A DNA stretch of 64,000 nucleotides from Angomonas deanei (Eukaryota; Euglenozoa; Kinetoplastea; Trypanosomatida; Trypanosomatidae): assembly GCA_903995115.1 (NCBI GenBank), contig LR877159.1, forward strand, positions 412,501-476,500. Reading direction: 5' to 3'. The notes under the pieces were generated by a model that was not told where the DNA came from, searched no databases, and was given only the letters and a program-made list of their open reading frames with translations. Every line of letters begins with the position of its first letter. Position 1 is the stretch's first letter. Both the position numbers and the translations under genes were made by a program. Positions 32,170-42,849 of this stretch are shown piece by piece.

Positions 32170-32573
32170 GTTTTGGTCCTCTACCGATCGTTGAATTAAC
32201 ATATTCTGACGGGTGATGGGATCGACTTCGATTAATGCATTTTTCATCGTTTCATAATTTTTTTGTCGGACTAATTCTCTTCCCGTTAAATTATTATGAT
32301 GATTATTTTCATTTTTCTTTTTTTGAGAATAGTAATGATTATTGTTATTATGTTATGATTATGTGATGGCGTGGTGTCCTCTGAAGTAGTTAAAAGAGGA
32401 TTTATTTCTTCTTTTTTTTCATTTTTAGGGGTTTCATTTTTTTTGTGTGTTTCTAAAATCGATTTTATTTTTTCGTTTCGTTCCATTTCAACAACGGTTA
32501 ATTTTTTTTCATTTTTAATTTCGGTTTTGCGATCTTTTTTTGGGATATAATCAAAATTTAAAAAGGAGTTCAT
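31922..32573 (-). CDS. Basic Asn/Arg-rich protein, unknown (frame breaks)
   Basis: Starts MNSFLNFDYIPKKDRKTEI at 32573 and ends NNKRRRED at 31922, about 217 codons. The frame shifts near 32,340 and near 32,150, both in AAT runs. Between the breaks the reading RELVRQKNYETMKNALIEVD is clearly protein-like. The tail (TGPTRLYRSTNKMFVRNN, then Arg/Asn repeats) is basic and disordered, as in RNA-binding tails. No family is recognised. Confidence 0.45.
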
Positions 32574-33375
32574 CGGTCATTTACTAAAAAAGAAAAAAAA
32601 AAGAGAAAATAGAAATATATATTTCATTTCAGAGGTAAACAAAAATTTCAATCAGCATAAACATTCACAAAGATAGTAATTTTTTTTTTTTTAAAGAAAC
32701 ATTCTACTTTATTTTCATATTTTTTTTTCATACTAACTTTTTGTCGCCCTCCTTTCTTCTTTTTTTATTTACTTATTATTATTTTGTATATAGAATTCAC
32801 TGCTATTTTTCTTTGTGAAGAAAAAAACAATGAAAACAAACGATAATATATAATAATAATTAAAATAAAAATTAAAAAAAGGTATCCGTAATGCGTCTGA
32901 TTCATTCATGGTCTGTAATACAAATAGATAAATAAAAAGAAAAAAAAAAAGAAAATAAAACAGAAATTTTTGGAGAAGGGGATTTTTTTTTTCTGAGCTT
33001 TTGAAGGTTTTTATTTTTCACTACTTTTATTTATTTTTCGTAAAAAAAAGTCACATAAAAAAAATGAAAAGTAAAAACCGTTTGACAACAAAAATAGAAA
33101 ATACATCTTTTTTTATATATATTTTTGTTATTTTTTATATTTTCTACTTTTGATTGATTTTGGTGTTTTTTTTTTTTTTATAAATTCCTTTGTTGTGTGA
33201 GAACTATAAAAAAAAAAAAAACAATATAATTTTTTTTCAAGTTTTTATTTTTCTTCCTTTTTACGAAATATATGGATATATAGAAACACCGATAGTTTAT
33301 CCTTCACTAACGTGAAATGAAAAACACGACAGAAAAAAAGAAAAATGAGAAAACCATAATGATTTCATTTTTCTT
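32574..33375. other. Largest intergenic spacer, AT-rich, at a composition boundary
   Basis: About 800 bp of A/T homopolymers and short TA stretches between the extreme AT/Asn-run block and the GC-rich malic enzyme genes. It must contain the 3' UTR of the malic enzyme gene and the splice signal of the gene at 31922-32573. No open frame, tRNA or repeat is supported. Confidence 0.6.
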
Positions 33376-35148
33376 TCACTGACGGCGGGTGTACTCCTCC
33401 CCGTGGCTGTAGTCGGACTGCAAGTCCTCGTTGGGCTGTAACTGGAGGTTGAGGTAGAAACTTTCATCCGGGTACTCCGGCTGCCACATGCGGCGGCGAG
33501 CGAGCTTCGTGAGGTCGGGGAGGTTGTCCGGCAGGTCTTGGTTCTTGGCCATGCCCATCTGCTGTAACTTGAGAATACACGCGGCGGCGACCTCGGCCGA
33601 CACCTTGCGCACCTGCGTGATCGGAGGGTAGAGCAGACCCGCCTCGCGATCACTGGCCGAGGGAAGGGAGGAGAGGCACTCCGCGGCAGCGACGAGCACT
33701 TCCTGAGGAATGTAGTCCGGCTGCGCAATGACGGAGGCGAGACCGACACCAGGGAAGATGTAAAGGTTGTTGCCCTGAGAGGGGACGCACTCCTTGCCGT
33801 TGACGTTGGTCGGGGGGAAAGGACTGCCACTGGCGATGATGGCCTTGCCCTCGGTCCACTTGTAGGCGTTCTGCGGGTTGACCTCGGCCTTGCTGGAGGG
33901 GTTGGACAGAGGGAAGATGATGGGGTGGTCGCTGTAGGAGTTGATGAAGCGGATGATCTCCTTGGTGAAGACACCGCCGGTGGCGCCGAGGCCGATGAGG
34001 GCCGTCGGCTTCACGTGTTTCACCACATCCTCCAGCGTCTTGAGCTTCTGGACGTCCTCGGCGGCAACGTCATCGCGGGCCCACTGCACCTTGTGGGGGG
34101 CGAGCTCATCTCCGCGGTTGGCGGCGACGAGACCCTTGCTGTCGACCATGTAGACAGTCTTCTTTATCTGTTCCTTGGAGAGACCGTAGGCCTGGGACAC
34201 CACGTCTACAATACTCTGGGCCACACCGCTGGCGGCACTGCCGGCGCCGAAGAAGACAATGCGCGTCTTGGTGACATCGGTCGTGCCGGCGGCCTTGAGG
34301 GCGGAGAGGTAGCCAGCGGACACCACAGAGCCGGTACCCTGGATATCATCGTTGAAGCAGCGGTACTTGGTCTGGTAGCGCTCCAGCATGTCGAAGCAGT
34401 GGTTGTTGCTGAAGTCCTCGAACTGGATGACCGCCTGAGGCCAGGTGGTGCTCGCCTCCTTCATGAACTCATCCATGAGCTGGTAGAAGGTGTCGTCGTC
34501 GCATCGGGGCTTGCGGGTACCGAGGTAGAGCGGATTGTTGCGGAGCTCGAGGTTGTTGGTACCGACGTCGAGGACGACGGGGAGGACACGGCTGGGCTTG
34601 ATACCACCGGCGGCGACGTACAGAGAGGTCTTACCAATACTGATACCAATACCGTTGACACCCAAGTCACCGAGGCCGAGAATACGGGAACCATCGGTGA
34701 GGACGATCACCTCAATATTCTTCTTGCGCATGTTGCGGATCACCTGCTTAATGTTGCCAATATCCTGCACACCAATGTAGAGACCGTAGTCGTTGGTGTA
34801 GAGGTTCCCGTAGCGACTGCAGGCCTCGCCGACCGTGGGGGTATAAATAATAGGAAGGGTCTCGGTGAGGTGGCGGAGGATGAAGGCGTAGTAGAGGGTC
34901 ACGTTAATAGAGAGGACGTTGCGGAGGAGCTGGTAGCGGTTGATCGGCTCCTTGAGGAGGGAGAACTGCTCCCAGTGGCGTTCGAGCTGGTCGTCGAGGG
35001 TCTCCACGCTGGGGGGAAGGTGGCCCTCCACCTGCATGTACTGACGCTCCTTGATGGAGAAGGCGGTACCCTTGTTGGTGAAGCGGTTCCGCACGTAGTC
35101 GATGCCACGCGCGGGGCGGCAGTATTTCATCATGGAACGAGCGAACAT
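33376..35148 (-). CDS. Malic enzyme, probable mitochondrial isoform
   Basis: A 590-residue decarboxylating malate dehydrogenase (malate + NAD(P)+ to pyruvate + CO2 + NAD(P)H). Signatures: YTPTVGEACSRYGNLY, LTDGSRILGLGDLGVNGIGI, FEDFSNNHCFDMLERY, FNDDIQGTGSV (metal site), the nucleotide fold FFGAGSAASGVAQ, and IFPLSNPSSKAE. The N-terminus MFARSMMKYCRPARGIDYVRNRF is basic and acid-poor up to Asp17, fitting a mitochondrial leader. The neighbour at 35663 encodes a second, diverged malic enzyme, so this is an old tandem pair as in trypanosomes, where one isoform is mitochondrial and one cytosolic. NADP use is likely by analogy but not decided here. Codon use is very GC-rich. A 413-codon open frame on the opposite strand is a shadow. 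Confidence 0.93.
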   Translation of the reverse strand: MFARSMMKYCRPARGIDYVRNRFTNKGTAFSIKERQYMQVEGHLPPSVETLDDQLERHWEQFSLLKEPINRYQLLRNVLSINVTLYYAFILRHLTETLPIIYTPTVGEACSRYGNLYTNDYGLYIGVQDIGNIKQVIRNMRKKNIEVIVLTDGSRILGLGDLGVNGIGISIGKTSLYVAAGGIKPSRVLPVVLDVGTNNLELRNNPLYLGTRKPRCDDDTFYQLMDEFMKEASTTWPQAVIQFEDFSNNHCFDMLERYQTKYRCFNDDIQGTGSVVSAGYLSALKAAGTTDVTKTRIVFFGAGSAASGVAQSIVDVVSQAYGLSKEQIKKTVYMVDSKGLVAANRGDELAPHKVQWARDDVAAEDVQKLKTLEDVVKHVKPTALIGLGATGGVFTKEIIRFINSYSDHPIIFPLSNPSSKAEVNPQNAYKWTEGKAIIASGSPFPPTNVNGKECVPSQGNNLYIFPGVGLASVIAQPDYIPQEVLVAAAECLSSLPSASDREAGLLYPPITQVRKVSAEVAAACILKLQQMGMAKNQDLPDNLPDLTKLARRRMWQPEYPDESFYLNLQLQPNEDLQSDYSHGEEYTRRQ

Positions 35149-35662
35149 TCTGAGATGGACTTTTGAGGAGATATTTTTATATATATCTTAACGAAAAATG
35201 GAAAAAAAAAAAAAGAAAACTTGAGCGATAGTAGATTGACTGAGGAAAAATAAAATAGGGGAGAAAAAGAGAAATAGTTTTTGTCGTGTGATGGTGTATG
35301 CATATACAGCTTTTTATAAGAGAAAGATATATACCGACGGTTTTTTTTTTCCACTTTTGAAATAATTTTTCTCAAAAAAAGAGTTCTTTTGAATATTGAT
35401 AGATCGCTCCTTCATTCGGTCAAATTACTTCGCAATATCAATCCTAATAATAAAGAAAAAAAAAAAAAGAGCGAAAACAAACTCATCCAAAAAAGAAAAA
35501 AAAAAGGAAAAAGGCTGACGACGCATGTTCAAAATGTACTTAAATCACGGACGCCATTTATACAAAACACTCTTTTTTCATTCTTTAGATTTTCTTTCTT
35601 CTGGTTCGCCTCAAAAATAGTGGAAAAAAAAAAAGGAAAAGTTCCCTTTACTTTTTTTTTTT
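35149..35662. other. Intergenic spacer between the malic enzyme genes
   Basis: About 510 bp, AT-rich, with poly-A and poly-T tracts. On the coding strand it includes pyrimidine-rich stretches suitable for trans-splicing of the 33-35 kb gene. No gene seen. Confidence 0.5.
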
Positions 35663-37382
35663 TTATTCGTTGACTTCAATCACAATATCCTCCGGGTAGT
35701 GTGGCACCCACTGGCGGCTCTTCACCACCTCCATGAGGGCCGCACGCTCCGTCGGCAGCTCCGGGGCCTTGTTGATGCCCAGCCGCATCGCCTCGAGAAT
35801 GACGTCAGTGGCAATATTCGCAGAGATGGCATGAATATCCTTCAAAGGAGGGTACAGCATACCCGCCTCGAGGTGCTCCGGCAGGGTGAGCGTGTTGAGG
35901 CTGGCGGAAGCGGCGATGAGAAGCTCATCCGGGATGTGGTCCGGCATGCACATGGCGCAGCCAAGGCCAATACCGGGGAAGACGTAGAGGTTGTTGCCCT
36001 GAGACGGGGTGAGCACACGGCCGTCGCTGAGGGTGGTGGATGGGAAAGGACTGCCACTGGCAATAAGGGCCTTGCCGTCGGTCCACTTGTACGCGTCCTC
36101 CGGGATGCACTCCGACTTGCTGGTGGGGTTGGAGAGAGGGAAGATGATGGGGCGGGGGGTGGCGGCGGCGGCGATCTTGACAATCTCTTCGGTGAAGACG
36201 GGTCCCACGCCACCGAGGCCGAGGAGGGCGGTCGGCTTGACGAACTTGACGACGGAGAGGAGGTCCGTCAGGGTCTTGCTCTGCTCCTCCGTGACGTCGG
36301 TGCGGGCGAAGGGAACCTTGTGGGCCGCCAGCTTGTCGCCGCGGGTGGTGGTGACGAGACCTTTGGTATCGACGAGGTAGAAGATCTTCATCACCTCCTC
36401 GACAGACGTGTTGTAGAGGCGGGCGCCGAGCTTGGCAATGTTGGTGCACACACCGACCGCCGCACTGCCGGCACCAAAGACCACGACACGTTGCTGCACG
36501 GGAGGGAGGTTGGAGATGCGAATGGCGTTCATGAAGCCAGCGGCGACGACGGCACCGGTACCTTGGATATCATCGTTGAAGCAGCGGTACTTGTTCTGGT
36601 AGCGCTCCAGCATGTCGAAGCAGTGGTTGTTGCTGAAGTCCTCGAACTGGATGACAGCGGTGGGCCACACCTCCTTTACGCCTTCCATGAACTCATCCAT
36701 GAGGGAGTAGAAGGTCTCGTCGGCGAGGCGCTTCTCCCGGGTGCCGAGGTAGTTCTTGTCGGTGAGGTACTTCTCCGTGTTGGTACCGCAGTCCATGACA
36801 ACAGGGATCGCCCGCATGGGGTGGATACCCGCGCCGGCGACGTACAGAGAGGTCTTACCGATACTGATACCGACACCGTTGGAGCCCAAATCGCCGAGGC
36901 CGAGAATACGGGAACCATCGGTAATGACGATGATCTCCACGTCGTGGTAGTGCATGTCCTTCATCACATGCGCGAACTGACCCTTCATGTGCTTGCTGAG
37001 GTACATGCCTCGCTCACGAATGTAGTAGTTACTGAAGTTGATGCAGGCCTCGCCAACGGTAGGGGTGTAGATGACGGGGAGGAGCTCCTCGAGGTGGGCG
37101 AGCACGACACCGTAGAAGACGGTGGTGTTGGTGGCATGAATGACGGAGAGGTGCTGGTACTTGTTGATGGGCTTCTCATACTTGCAGAGCTGCTCCCATG
37201 CACGCTCCACCTGCTGCTCGAGGGTCTCGACGATGGCAGGAAGACGGCCCTCAATGTGTAGCTTCTTACGCTGCTCCATTGTGAAGCCGGTACCGCGGTT
37301 GAGGTATCGGTTGGTCAACACCGGTCGTGCCGCTGGTGTTGTACACCACGGGCTTGCGATAGTGATGGGGAGGTAGAGACAT
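35663..37382 (-). CDS. Malic enzyme, probable cytosolic isoform (possible frame break near N-terminus)
   Basis: The main open frame has all malic enzyme signatures: YTPTVGEACINFSNYY, ITDGSRILGLGDLGSNGVG, FEDFSNNHCFDMLERYQ, FNDDIQGTGAVV, VFGAGSAAVGVC, IFPLSNPTSKSE. No ATG opens that frame before the conserved part; it begins at LTNRYLNRGTGFTME. An ATG at 37382 in another frame reads MSLPPHHYRKPVVYNTSGTT, which runs straight into it after a one-base shift near 37,322, and the joined length is one more than a multiple of three. I therefore place the start at 37382, giving about 572 residues. No leader or PTS1 (ending VIEVNE) is visible, so cytosol is likely. It supplies NADPH and pyruvate. Confidence 0.88.
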
Positions 37383-37843
37383 ATATAAAAATTATATTTG
37401 TGTCGATATATATATTAATAGGTAAAAAAAAAAAAAAGGAGTTCTTTTGAGTTTGAAATAACAATGATTTACTTAAGAGGAATGTGTGAGAGAGGAAGTG
37501 ATGAAGACTGTGAAAGAAAGTAAAATAACACGAACATTTTAGGGTAAAAAGTTTCGTTTTAATAATTTTTTAATTCACAAAAAAAGAATAATAATGGCAG
37601 TGTAAACGAAAATGATAAATCAACAGAAAAAGAAAAAGTAGTATAATTTTATCTGTACGTGTTTTCAAAAACACACGCACAGATCTTTTTCTTTTTCATA
37701 AACAATCTAATTTTTTTTATGTAGTTTACAAATAACCCATATATGTATAGGTATATAGGTTATTTTTCCTTTTTCATTTTCTGTATTTTTTTTTTTTTTA
37801 CGGCAATAATAATAAGAAAAAAAAAACAGTACTCCGAATCGGT
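37383..37843. other. Intergenic spacer, AT-rich
   Basis: About 460 bp with A/T tracts and short TA repeats. A small inverted repeat (TGTACGTGTTTTC...AAAACACACGCACA, about 37655-37682) may fold as a hairpin. Nothing else is seen. Confidence 0.4.
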
Positions 37844-40800
37844 TTAGTCGTCTTCTTCGCTTTCCTCCGACGACACCTCACTGGAACTGATCTCTTCCTC
37901 TCCCTCGTCTTCCTCTGTATCGTCTGATATAATTTCAATCTCGACTTGACTTTCCCCCTCGAGGAGGGCGGCCTGGCTAGGACAGTAGATGGAGTCCTCA
38001 TCGTTCTCGAATAAGTGTTCCGTCGCCACCTTGACCTCCTCTTCTTTTTTCTTGCCTTTCGTCTTGCCGGCCTTGTCCTCGATGGCCTTCACCGGGTCTT
38101 ATCCTTCGTGTTGTCGCGTTCATCAGCAAACACAAAACTGACGAGGGACGGCGCCGCCTTGGCCATCGACTGCAGCACCTTGTCGAGGGCGAAGGAGGCA
38201 ATCTCGCTGATGTGACGCCACGCCTTGAGTTCATCCATGCGGGGTCCGCTCTTCTTCTTTTCCCCACTGCTCACCTTGCGGAACTTGACATTGCGCGCCT
38301 CCTCCAGTTTCTTGGCTTTCAGCTTTTCCTGTACCCCCATGCTCACGGCGGCCTCGCACTCGGTGCAGTCGAGGAGGTCGTGGGTCTCGCTGAGGGTGTT
38401 GGCCGTGAACTTGAAAAGCGCCTTGAGCTCATCCAGGGTGAAGTGCTGATTGCTGTCCTCCTGCATATCCACCACGTTGGCCGACAGTCCTTGTTTGCTG
38501 ACTTGCCGCTGGTAAATCTTTTCCTCAATAGAACCCGTGCTGAGGAGACGGTAGATGAAGACCCGCTTCTGCTGTCCGTCACGCCACACACGTCCCATCG
38601 CCTGCGCGTCATTGGCTGGGTTCCAGTCAGGGTCAAATAAAATGAGTCGGTTGGCGCCAATGAGGTTGAGCCCGACACCACCGGCCTTGGACGACAGCAG
38701 GAACACCGTCTCCTGGGAAAAGGGAACATTGAAGTAATCGACCAGCTCTTGTCTCTTCTTGATGGGGGTGCTGCCGTCGAGCTGAAAATACCCTACCCGC
38801 TTCTGATCACAGAGCGCCGCAATGATACTTAACGTCTGCGTAAAGTTGGAGGCAATCACCAACTTGTCGCGCTCCCCGTTGCGGCGTAGTTCGTCTAGCA
38901 TGAGGGACACGAAATGAATCTTGCTACCGTTCGTGATAGAGAGGTCCCCTGGCTTGTACTTGGGCGGTAACACCTCGCGGGGGATACCTTTGCCTTCCCG
39001 TCCCCGCCTTTTCCCTTCGCCGTCGTCTTTTTGCTTATTGGCATTCTCATTAGACATTTTCACCGCATCGTAGAAGAGATCCATGTGATTGCATAACTTA
39101 CGTAAGGCAGAGATTAACACGAGTGGCGTGCACCCACAGCTACCGACGAGGCTCGCTAACTTGTCATAGGTGCGCTGCTGCTGCTCGCCCAGTCGCACGA
39201 ACACCGTCACATCCACCTTGGGTGGCAGGTAGGACTCGTTAATCGCTTGCGTACGGCGGAGAATAAATTTCTGAGTGAGGACAGAGAGATAGTGGGCGCG
39301 ATCGCGGCCGAGGGAGCGAAGATAATCATCACTCTCGGGGTCACGGCCCATGTCGATGGGCTCGGCGAAGACGCGGTTGAACAGATCTCGGTTACCAAGG
39401 ATACCGGGATTGACGAAACCCACCATGGCGTGAAACTCGGAGAGGTCATTCTGCACTGGGGTACCAGAGAGGATAATGCGATTACGTGTGGGGAGCATAT
39501 CCACCGCCTTCGTCGTCTTCACCTCGGAGTTCTTGAGACGGTGTCCCTCATCGCAGACCACGAGCTCAATGCACTTGAGCGTGCACAGTCGCGTGACATA
39601 CTTGCGGAGCTGATCGTAGGAGATGACCAGTACATCGCCTTCGCCGTCGAAGCGGGAGATGATGCGGTCGCCCTTGGGGGTAGACTCCGAAATCGCAAAG
39701 TGCTTCACCACTCCCTCGCCTAACCACTTGTCAAACTCATTACACCAATTCTTCACGAGGGAGGAGGGCGTCACGACAAGACACTTGCGCGCCGTCGGCA
39801 CCCCTCGCTTCCCCTGCCGCAGACACGTGTAGATGGTCGCCACCGTCTGGATCGTCTTTCCCAGACCCATCTCATCCGCTAAGATCGCCCCGTGGTAGCC
39901 TGGCATGCGCTCCCCGTTGATACAGTCAAAGAGGAACTTGACACCCTGACGCTGATGCGGCCGTAACTTATCGCCAATGACAGGGTCCACCACCACCGAC
40001 ACCTGCCGCCGGCCGTGCATGTCGCGCTTGTAGTCGGCACGGAAGAGCACCACCGCGTTGGGTCGGTCGGGGTCGTGCAGCGGCGTGAGATCCTCCAGCA
40101 ATCCGTTCTTCCCCACTTTTGGTCTCCCCGCGAGCGGCACGATAAACCCTGTTGCCCCTTCGGTCGGCCGCTTCCGCAGACGAAGTGGGGTAAACAGACT
40201 GGTGAGAGACGTCCCGAACGACATTTTAGGCCGTGCCTTCACCTCCGCATCGACCGCCTCCTTCTCTGCCTTCCTCTTGTCCTCCTTGATACGGAGGTCG
40301 TGCTCGGAGCGCAGGAAGAACTCACCGCTGCGGAAGACTTCCTCCAGTAGCGCGGTCATCACCAGTACCGTCTTGGTGCCCACCTTGAGGGTCTGGCCCG
40401 CCTTCACATTGTCAATCTCCTCCTGCTTGATGGGATACCCCGGCTCAATGCGGTTACCAAACTGCCGCCCGACGCGGTCATACATCATCACGCCTTGCTC
40501 CTCCACATCGATAATAATAATCCCCACCGACTCGTGTCGATTGCCGCCGTCGCCCTCCACTTGAAAGTATAGTTTGCCGTGGGGGCTGACCGGATAGCGA
40601 GGGACCACCACCAGTTCCTCTTCCTCCTCCTCCGCCTTCTTTGCCTCTCCGTCCTCTGCGGGTTTGGCTTCTGCGTTAGACTCTGTCGTCTCGGCTTTGG
40701 CGTCCTGCGGCCCGTCGGCCTCGAGGAAAGGATCCTTTGCACCTCCTACCGTGTTCGCGGTGGTATCGCCTTCCAACTTCTTCTTCTTGGTCACCGGCTC

Positions 40801-41091
40801 CACCTGATGATAGTCCATATCCTTCCGTCGCTCCATCCGGTGCTGCGTGATGGCGGTAGAGGTGGAGGTAGAGGCCTCGGGGTAGAAGACGGTGCGACGA
40901 CCGCCCTCGCTGGCGCCGTCCTCGGGGGCCCTGGAGCTGGTGCGGCTGCGGAGAAAGTGCGGGACGGCGGTGTCGCCCAACGGTGCGGTAGGAGCGTCAC
41001 GTCGGTGCGACTTGAAGGGTGCGCGGAATGCGGATCCTGGCGGGTGGGCCGTTTCTTTTTGGAATAAAAAAGGCATGGATAAAAAAGGCAT
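37844..41091 (-). CDS. RAD54: RAD54-type SNF2 DNA translocase (one frame break near the C-terminus)
   Basis: About 1,082 residues when the last 82 codons in the next frame are included. The SNF2 core is complete: DEMGLGKTIQTVATIY (motif I), VVTPSSLVKNW, VVCDEGHRLKNS (motif II, DEGH), RIILSGTPVQNDL (motif III), SKAGGVGLNLIGANRLILFDPDWNP (motif V) and AMGRVWRDGQQKRVFIYRLL (motif VI). The wording is RAD54, which drives RAD51 strand exchange in homologous recombination. The N-terminal 270 residues are long and charged. The frame breaks near 38,092 in a CCC run: one missing C would lead from NTKDK into PVKAIEDKAGKTKGKKKEEE, a Lys/Glu tail ending in a Ser/Glu-rich acidic region. The total is one base short of a multiple of three. 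Confidence 0.9.
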
Positions 41092-41351
41092 ATTCTATTG
41101 AGTTCTGAAATGTATGTTATAATTGTTTTTTGTCCTTCCTTTTTTTCCTTATTATTGCTTGGGTGGGAGAAGAAAGCAATCAGAGACACATGCACACCAC
41201 ACCGAAAATATACAATACAAAAACCAAACCACGGATACTATAATCTAATTTTCTCTGAAATAGAATAATACAGGTAATATGATACAAAGACACAATACAG
41301 AAAAAAAAAAAAATCTACACTGTACACACATAAATGTACTTTTGCCGACCC

Positions 41352-42341
41352 TTACGCCGCCTCCTGCTGCCTCGCCTTCTTCATCTCCTTCTGGGCCTTC
41401 TTCTCCAGCTCCTTTTTATTCCGCAGGTGCGTCACCAACGTCTTGATGGTTTCATTCATTTCCTTTCGTTCAGGGCCCGTCATCTTTTCACAAATCTCAA
41501 GCGCCTCACGGAGGGTGTCGTAGCGCTTGCTAAAGTCGTACAAGGCCAATCGGTAGCTGACGTCCTCGAACCGCCTGTCCTTCTCTTTCATCTCCTTTTC
41601 TTGTTCCTTCTGCGTCTCCCGCAGTTTTGCCAGCGTCTCCTCCGTCTTCTCTAGGGACGCCTTGTACTTGTCCGCCTCCTCCGTCTTGCGGTCTAGCAAG
41701 ACTTGCAAAATGTTAATTTCTTCATTCTTAATTTCTGGATCAAAGAGGGACTTGTACGCCGCCTCCTTGGCCTCCTCCGGCGACCTCAGTTTATTGATCG
41801 TCTCTATCGCCTCCTTCACATTCTCCTCTGTCATGCCAATGTCAGTGGTGGTGTGCAAAAAGTGTCCCTTCATGCGGTCGTCCACGTCGAGCTTCATGTC
41901 ATCAATGGCAATCCAGCGGCCGCCAATCGCCTCGGGGTGGTCGTCAATGTGGACGTGCAGCCAGCGCATAATCTCATCCACCCTGTCTCGCACGAGACGC
42001 TGCTCGGAGGGGTCGTCGGCGTAGTAGTCCACCTTGGTGACCAGCACGGTGCTCTTGTCGGTACCACCCCCGACCTTGGGCACCGTCTCCGCCGCGTGCT
42101 TCTCGAAAAATTGATTCAGTCGGTCAATCTGCTCCGGGAAGTTCCGCCACGTGGAGGAGAGAATGATGGTGACATTATCCTTGCCGCCCATCGCCGTGAT
42201 GAGCTGACCTAGTCGCTCCACACACTCCCCGGTGAGCTCGCCACCGCCGAAGGTGAACTTGGGAACGGGCAGGAGCACACCGTCAATGTCGAGGAAGATA
42301 ACGTAACGGCCGCACAGGGAGCCGTCGATAGTGTTCTCCAT
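41352..42341 (-). CDS. HAD-fold protein of the RNA-repair (Swiss Army Knife) type with coiled-coil tail
   Basis: 329 residues from the ATG at 42341 (MENTIDGSLCGRYVIFLDID). The HAD fold is seen as DIDGVLLP (Asp18 and Asp20, motif I), IILSSTWRNFP (motif II, 60-69), and IAIDDMKLD (motif IV, about 138). The DVDGVL plus SSTWR wording is that of the small HAD domains found in bacterial multi-domain RNA-repair proteins (Pfam HAD_SAK group), predicted end-processing phosphatases. The second half (from about 170) is a long charged coiled coil (EADKYKASLEKTEETLAKLR, KEKDRRFEDVSYR). The substrate is unknown; RNA-end healing is inference from the domain class. The frame is unbroken. Confidence 0.65.
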   Translation of the reverse strand: MENTIDGSLCGRYVIFLDIDGVLLPVPKFTFGGGELTGECVERLGQLITAMGGKDNVTIILSSTWRNFPEQIDRLNQFFEKHAAETVPKVGGGTDKSTVLVTKVDYYADDPSEQRLVRDRVDEIMRWLHVHIDDHPEAIGGRWIAIDDMKLDVDDRMKGHFLHTTTDIGMTEENVKEAIETINKLRSPEEAKEAAYKSLFDPEIKNEEINILQVLLDRKTEEADKYKASLEKTEETLAKLRETQKEQEKEMKEKDRRFEDVSYRLALYDFSKRYDTLREALEICEKMTGPERKEMNETIKTLVTHLRNKKELEKKAQKEMKKARQQEAA

Positions 42342-42368
42342 TCGTTTGCTTTTATTGTAATTATGATT

Positions 42369-42404
42369 CTGTAATTGAGAAAGAAGAGAAAGAGAGAGAG
42401 AAAA
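42369..42404 (-). promoter_or_regulatory. Predicted trans-splice acceptor for the HAD gene
   Basis: A near-pure pyrimidine tract on the coding strand (about 42404-42376) is followed by TTACAG with the AG at 42370-42369, 28 bases before the ATG at 42341. Together they fix the start choice. Confidence 0.7.
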
Positions 42405-42475
42405 CAATGAAAAGTGTGTATTTGAATTAATGCAATACAACTGACCTTTATCCTTTTTCTTTCATTTTTTATGGA

Positions 42476-42685
42476 CTATTTTTTTTTTTTTTCGAGAGAA
42501 AAAATCATCAATTGAGAAACACAAAGATTCGTATCTAAAAAGTTATATAATTTTTTTAAAAAAAGAATTGGCTTACATTTCGGCTGACTTTGCTTTACAT
42601 ACTCCGTCCAACAGCCGTCACTGTAATATCTATCGAAAAAAAGAAAAAAAAAGGGCACAGCTAGTCCTAAAATGACAGCTTTCAT
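42476..42685 (-). CDS. Possible small secreted or membrane protein
   Basis: A 69-codon frame starting MKAVILGLAVPFFFLFFDRY with a signal-like hydrophobic start, then YSDGCWTEYVKQSQPKC with two Cys. Its ATG at 42685 lies eight bases after a CTAG (AG at 42694-42693) that could be a trans-splice acceptor. The second half is AT-rich and Lys-rich and may be chance. It sits in the 500-bp spacer between the HAD gene and the large unknown gene. Weakly supported; it could be the untranslated leader of the HAD gene. Confidence 0.3.
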   Translation of the reverse strand: MKAVILGLAVPFFFLFFDRYYSDGCWTEYVKQSQPKCKPILFLKKLYNFLDTNLCVSQLMIFSLEKKKK

Positions 42686-42849
42686 GAATAATCTAGCAAT
42701 TTATATATATATCATTAAGAAAACAAACAAAAAAGAAAATCTTAGTAATTATAAAAAGGAAATTTTTTTGAGATAGCTCATGTGCTTCTATCAATCTAAG
42801 GTGCACCGTTCAAAACAAAAAAAAAAAAAAATGAAGTATAGGTGTGTGT

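Noticed and set aside
20426-32573. AAT runs as a CRISPR array or satellite
   Set aside because: They have no spacers of constant length and are coding trinucleotide runs inside genes.
33925-37261. Long plus-strand open frames opposite the malic enzymes (413 and 520 codons)
   Set aside because: They are antisense shadows caused by strong GC-biased codon use in the malic enzyme genes; they contain no recognisable domain and Val/Asp/Glu/Gly-rich chance sequence.
42540-42600. A cis-intron (GTAAGC ... TTTTTAG) in the small frame at 42.5 kb
   Set aside because: Cis-introns are very rare in kinetoplastids, the candidate is about 50 bp, and no conserved protein results from joining the sides.
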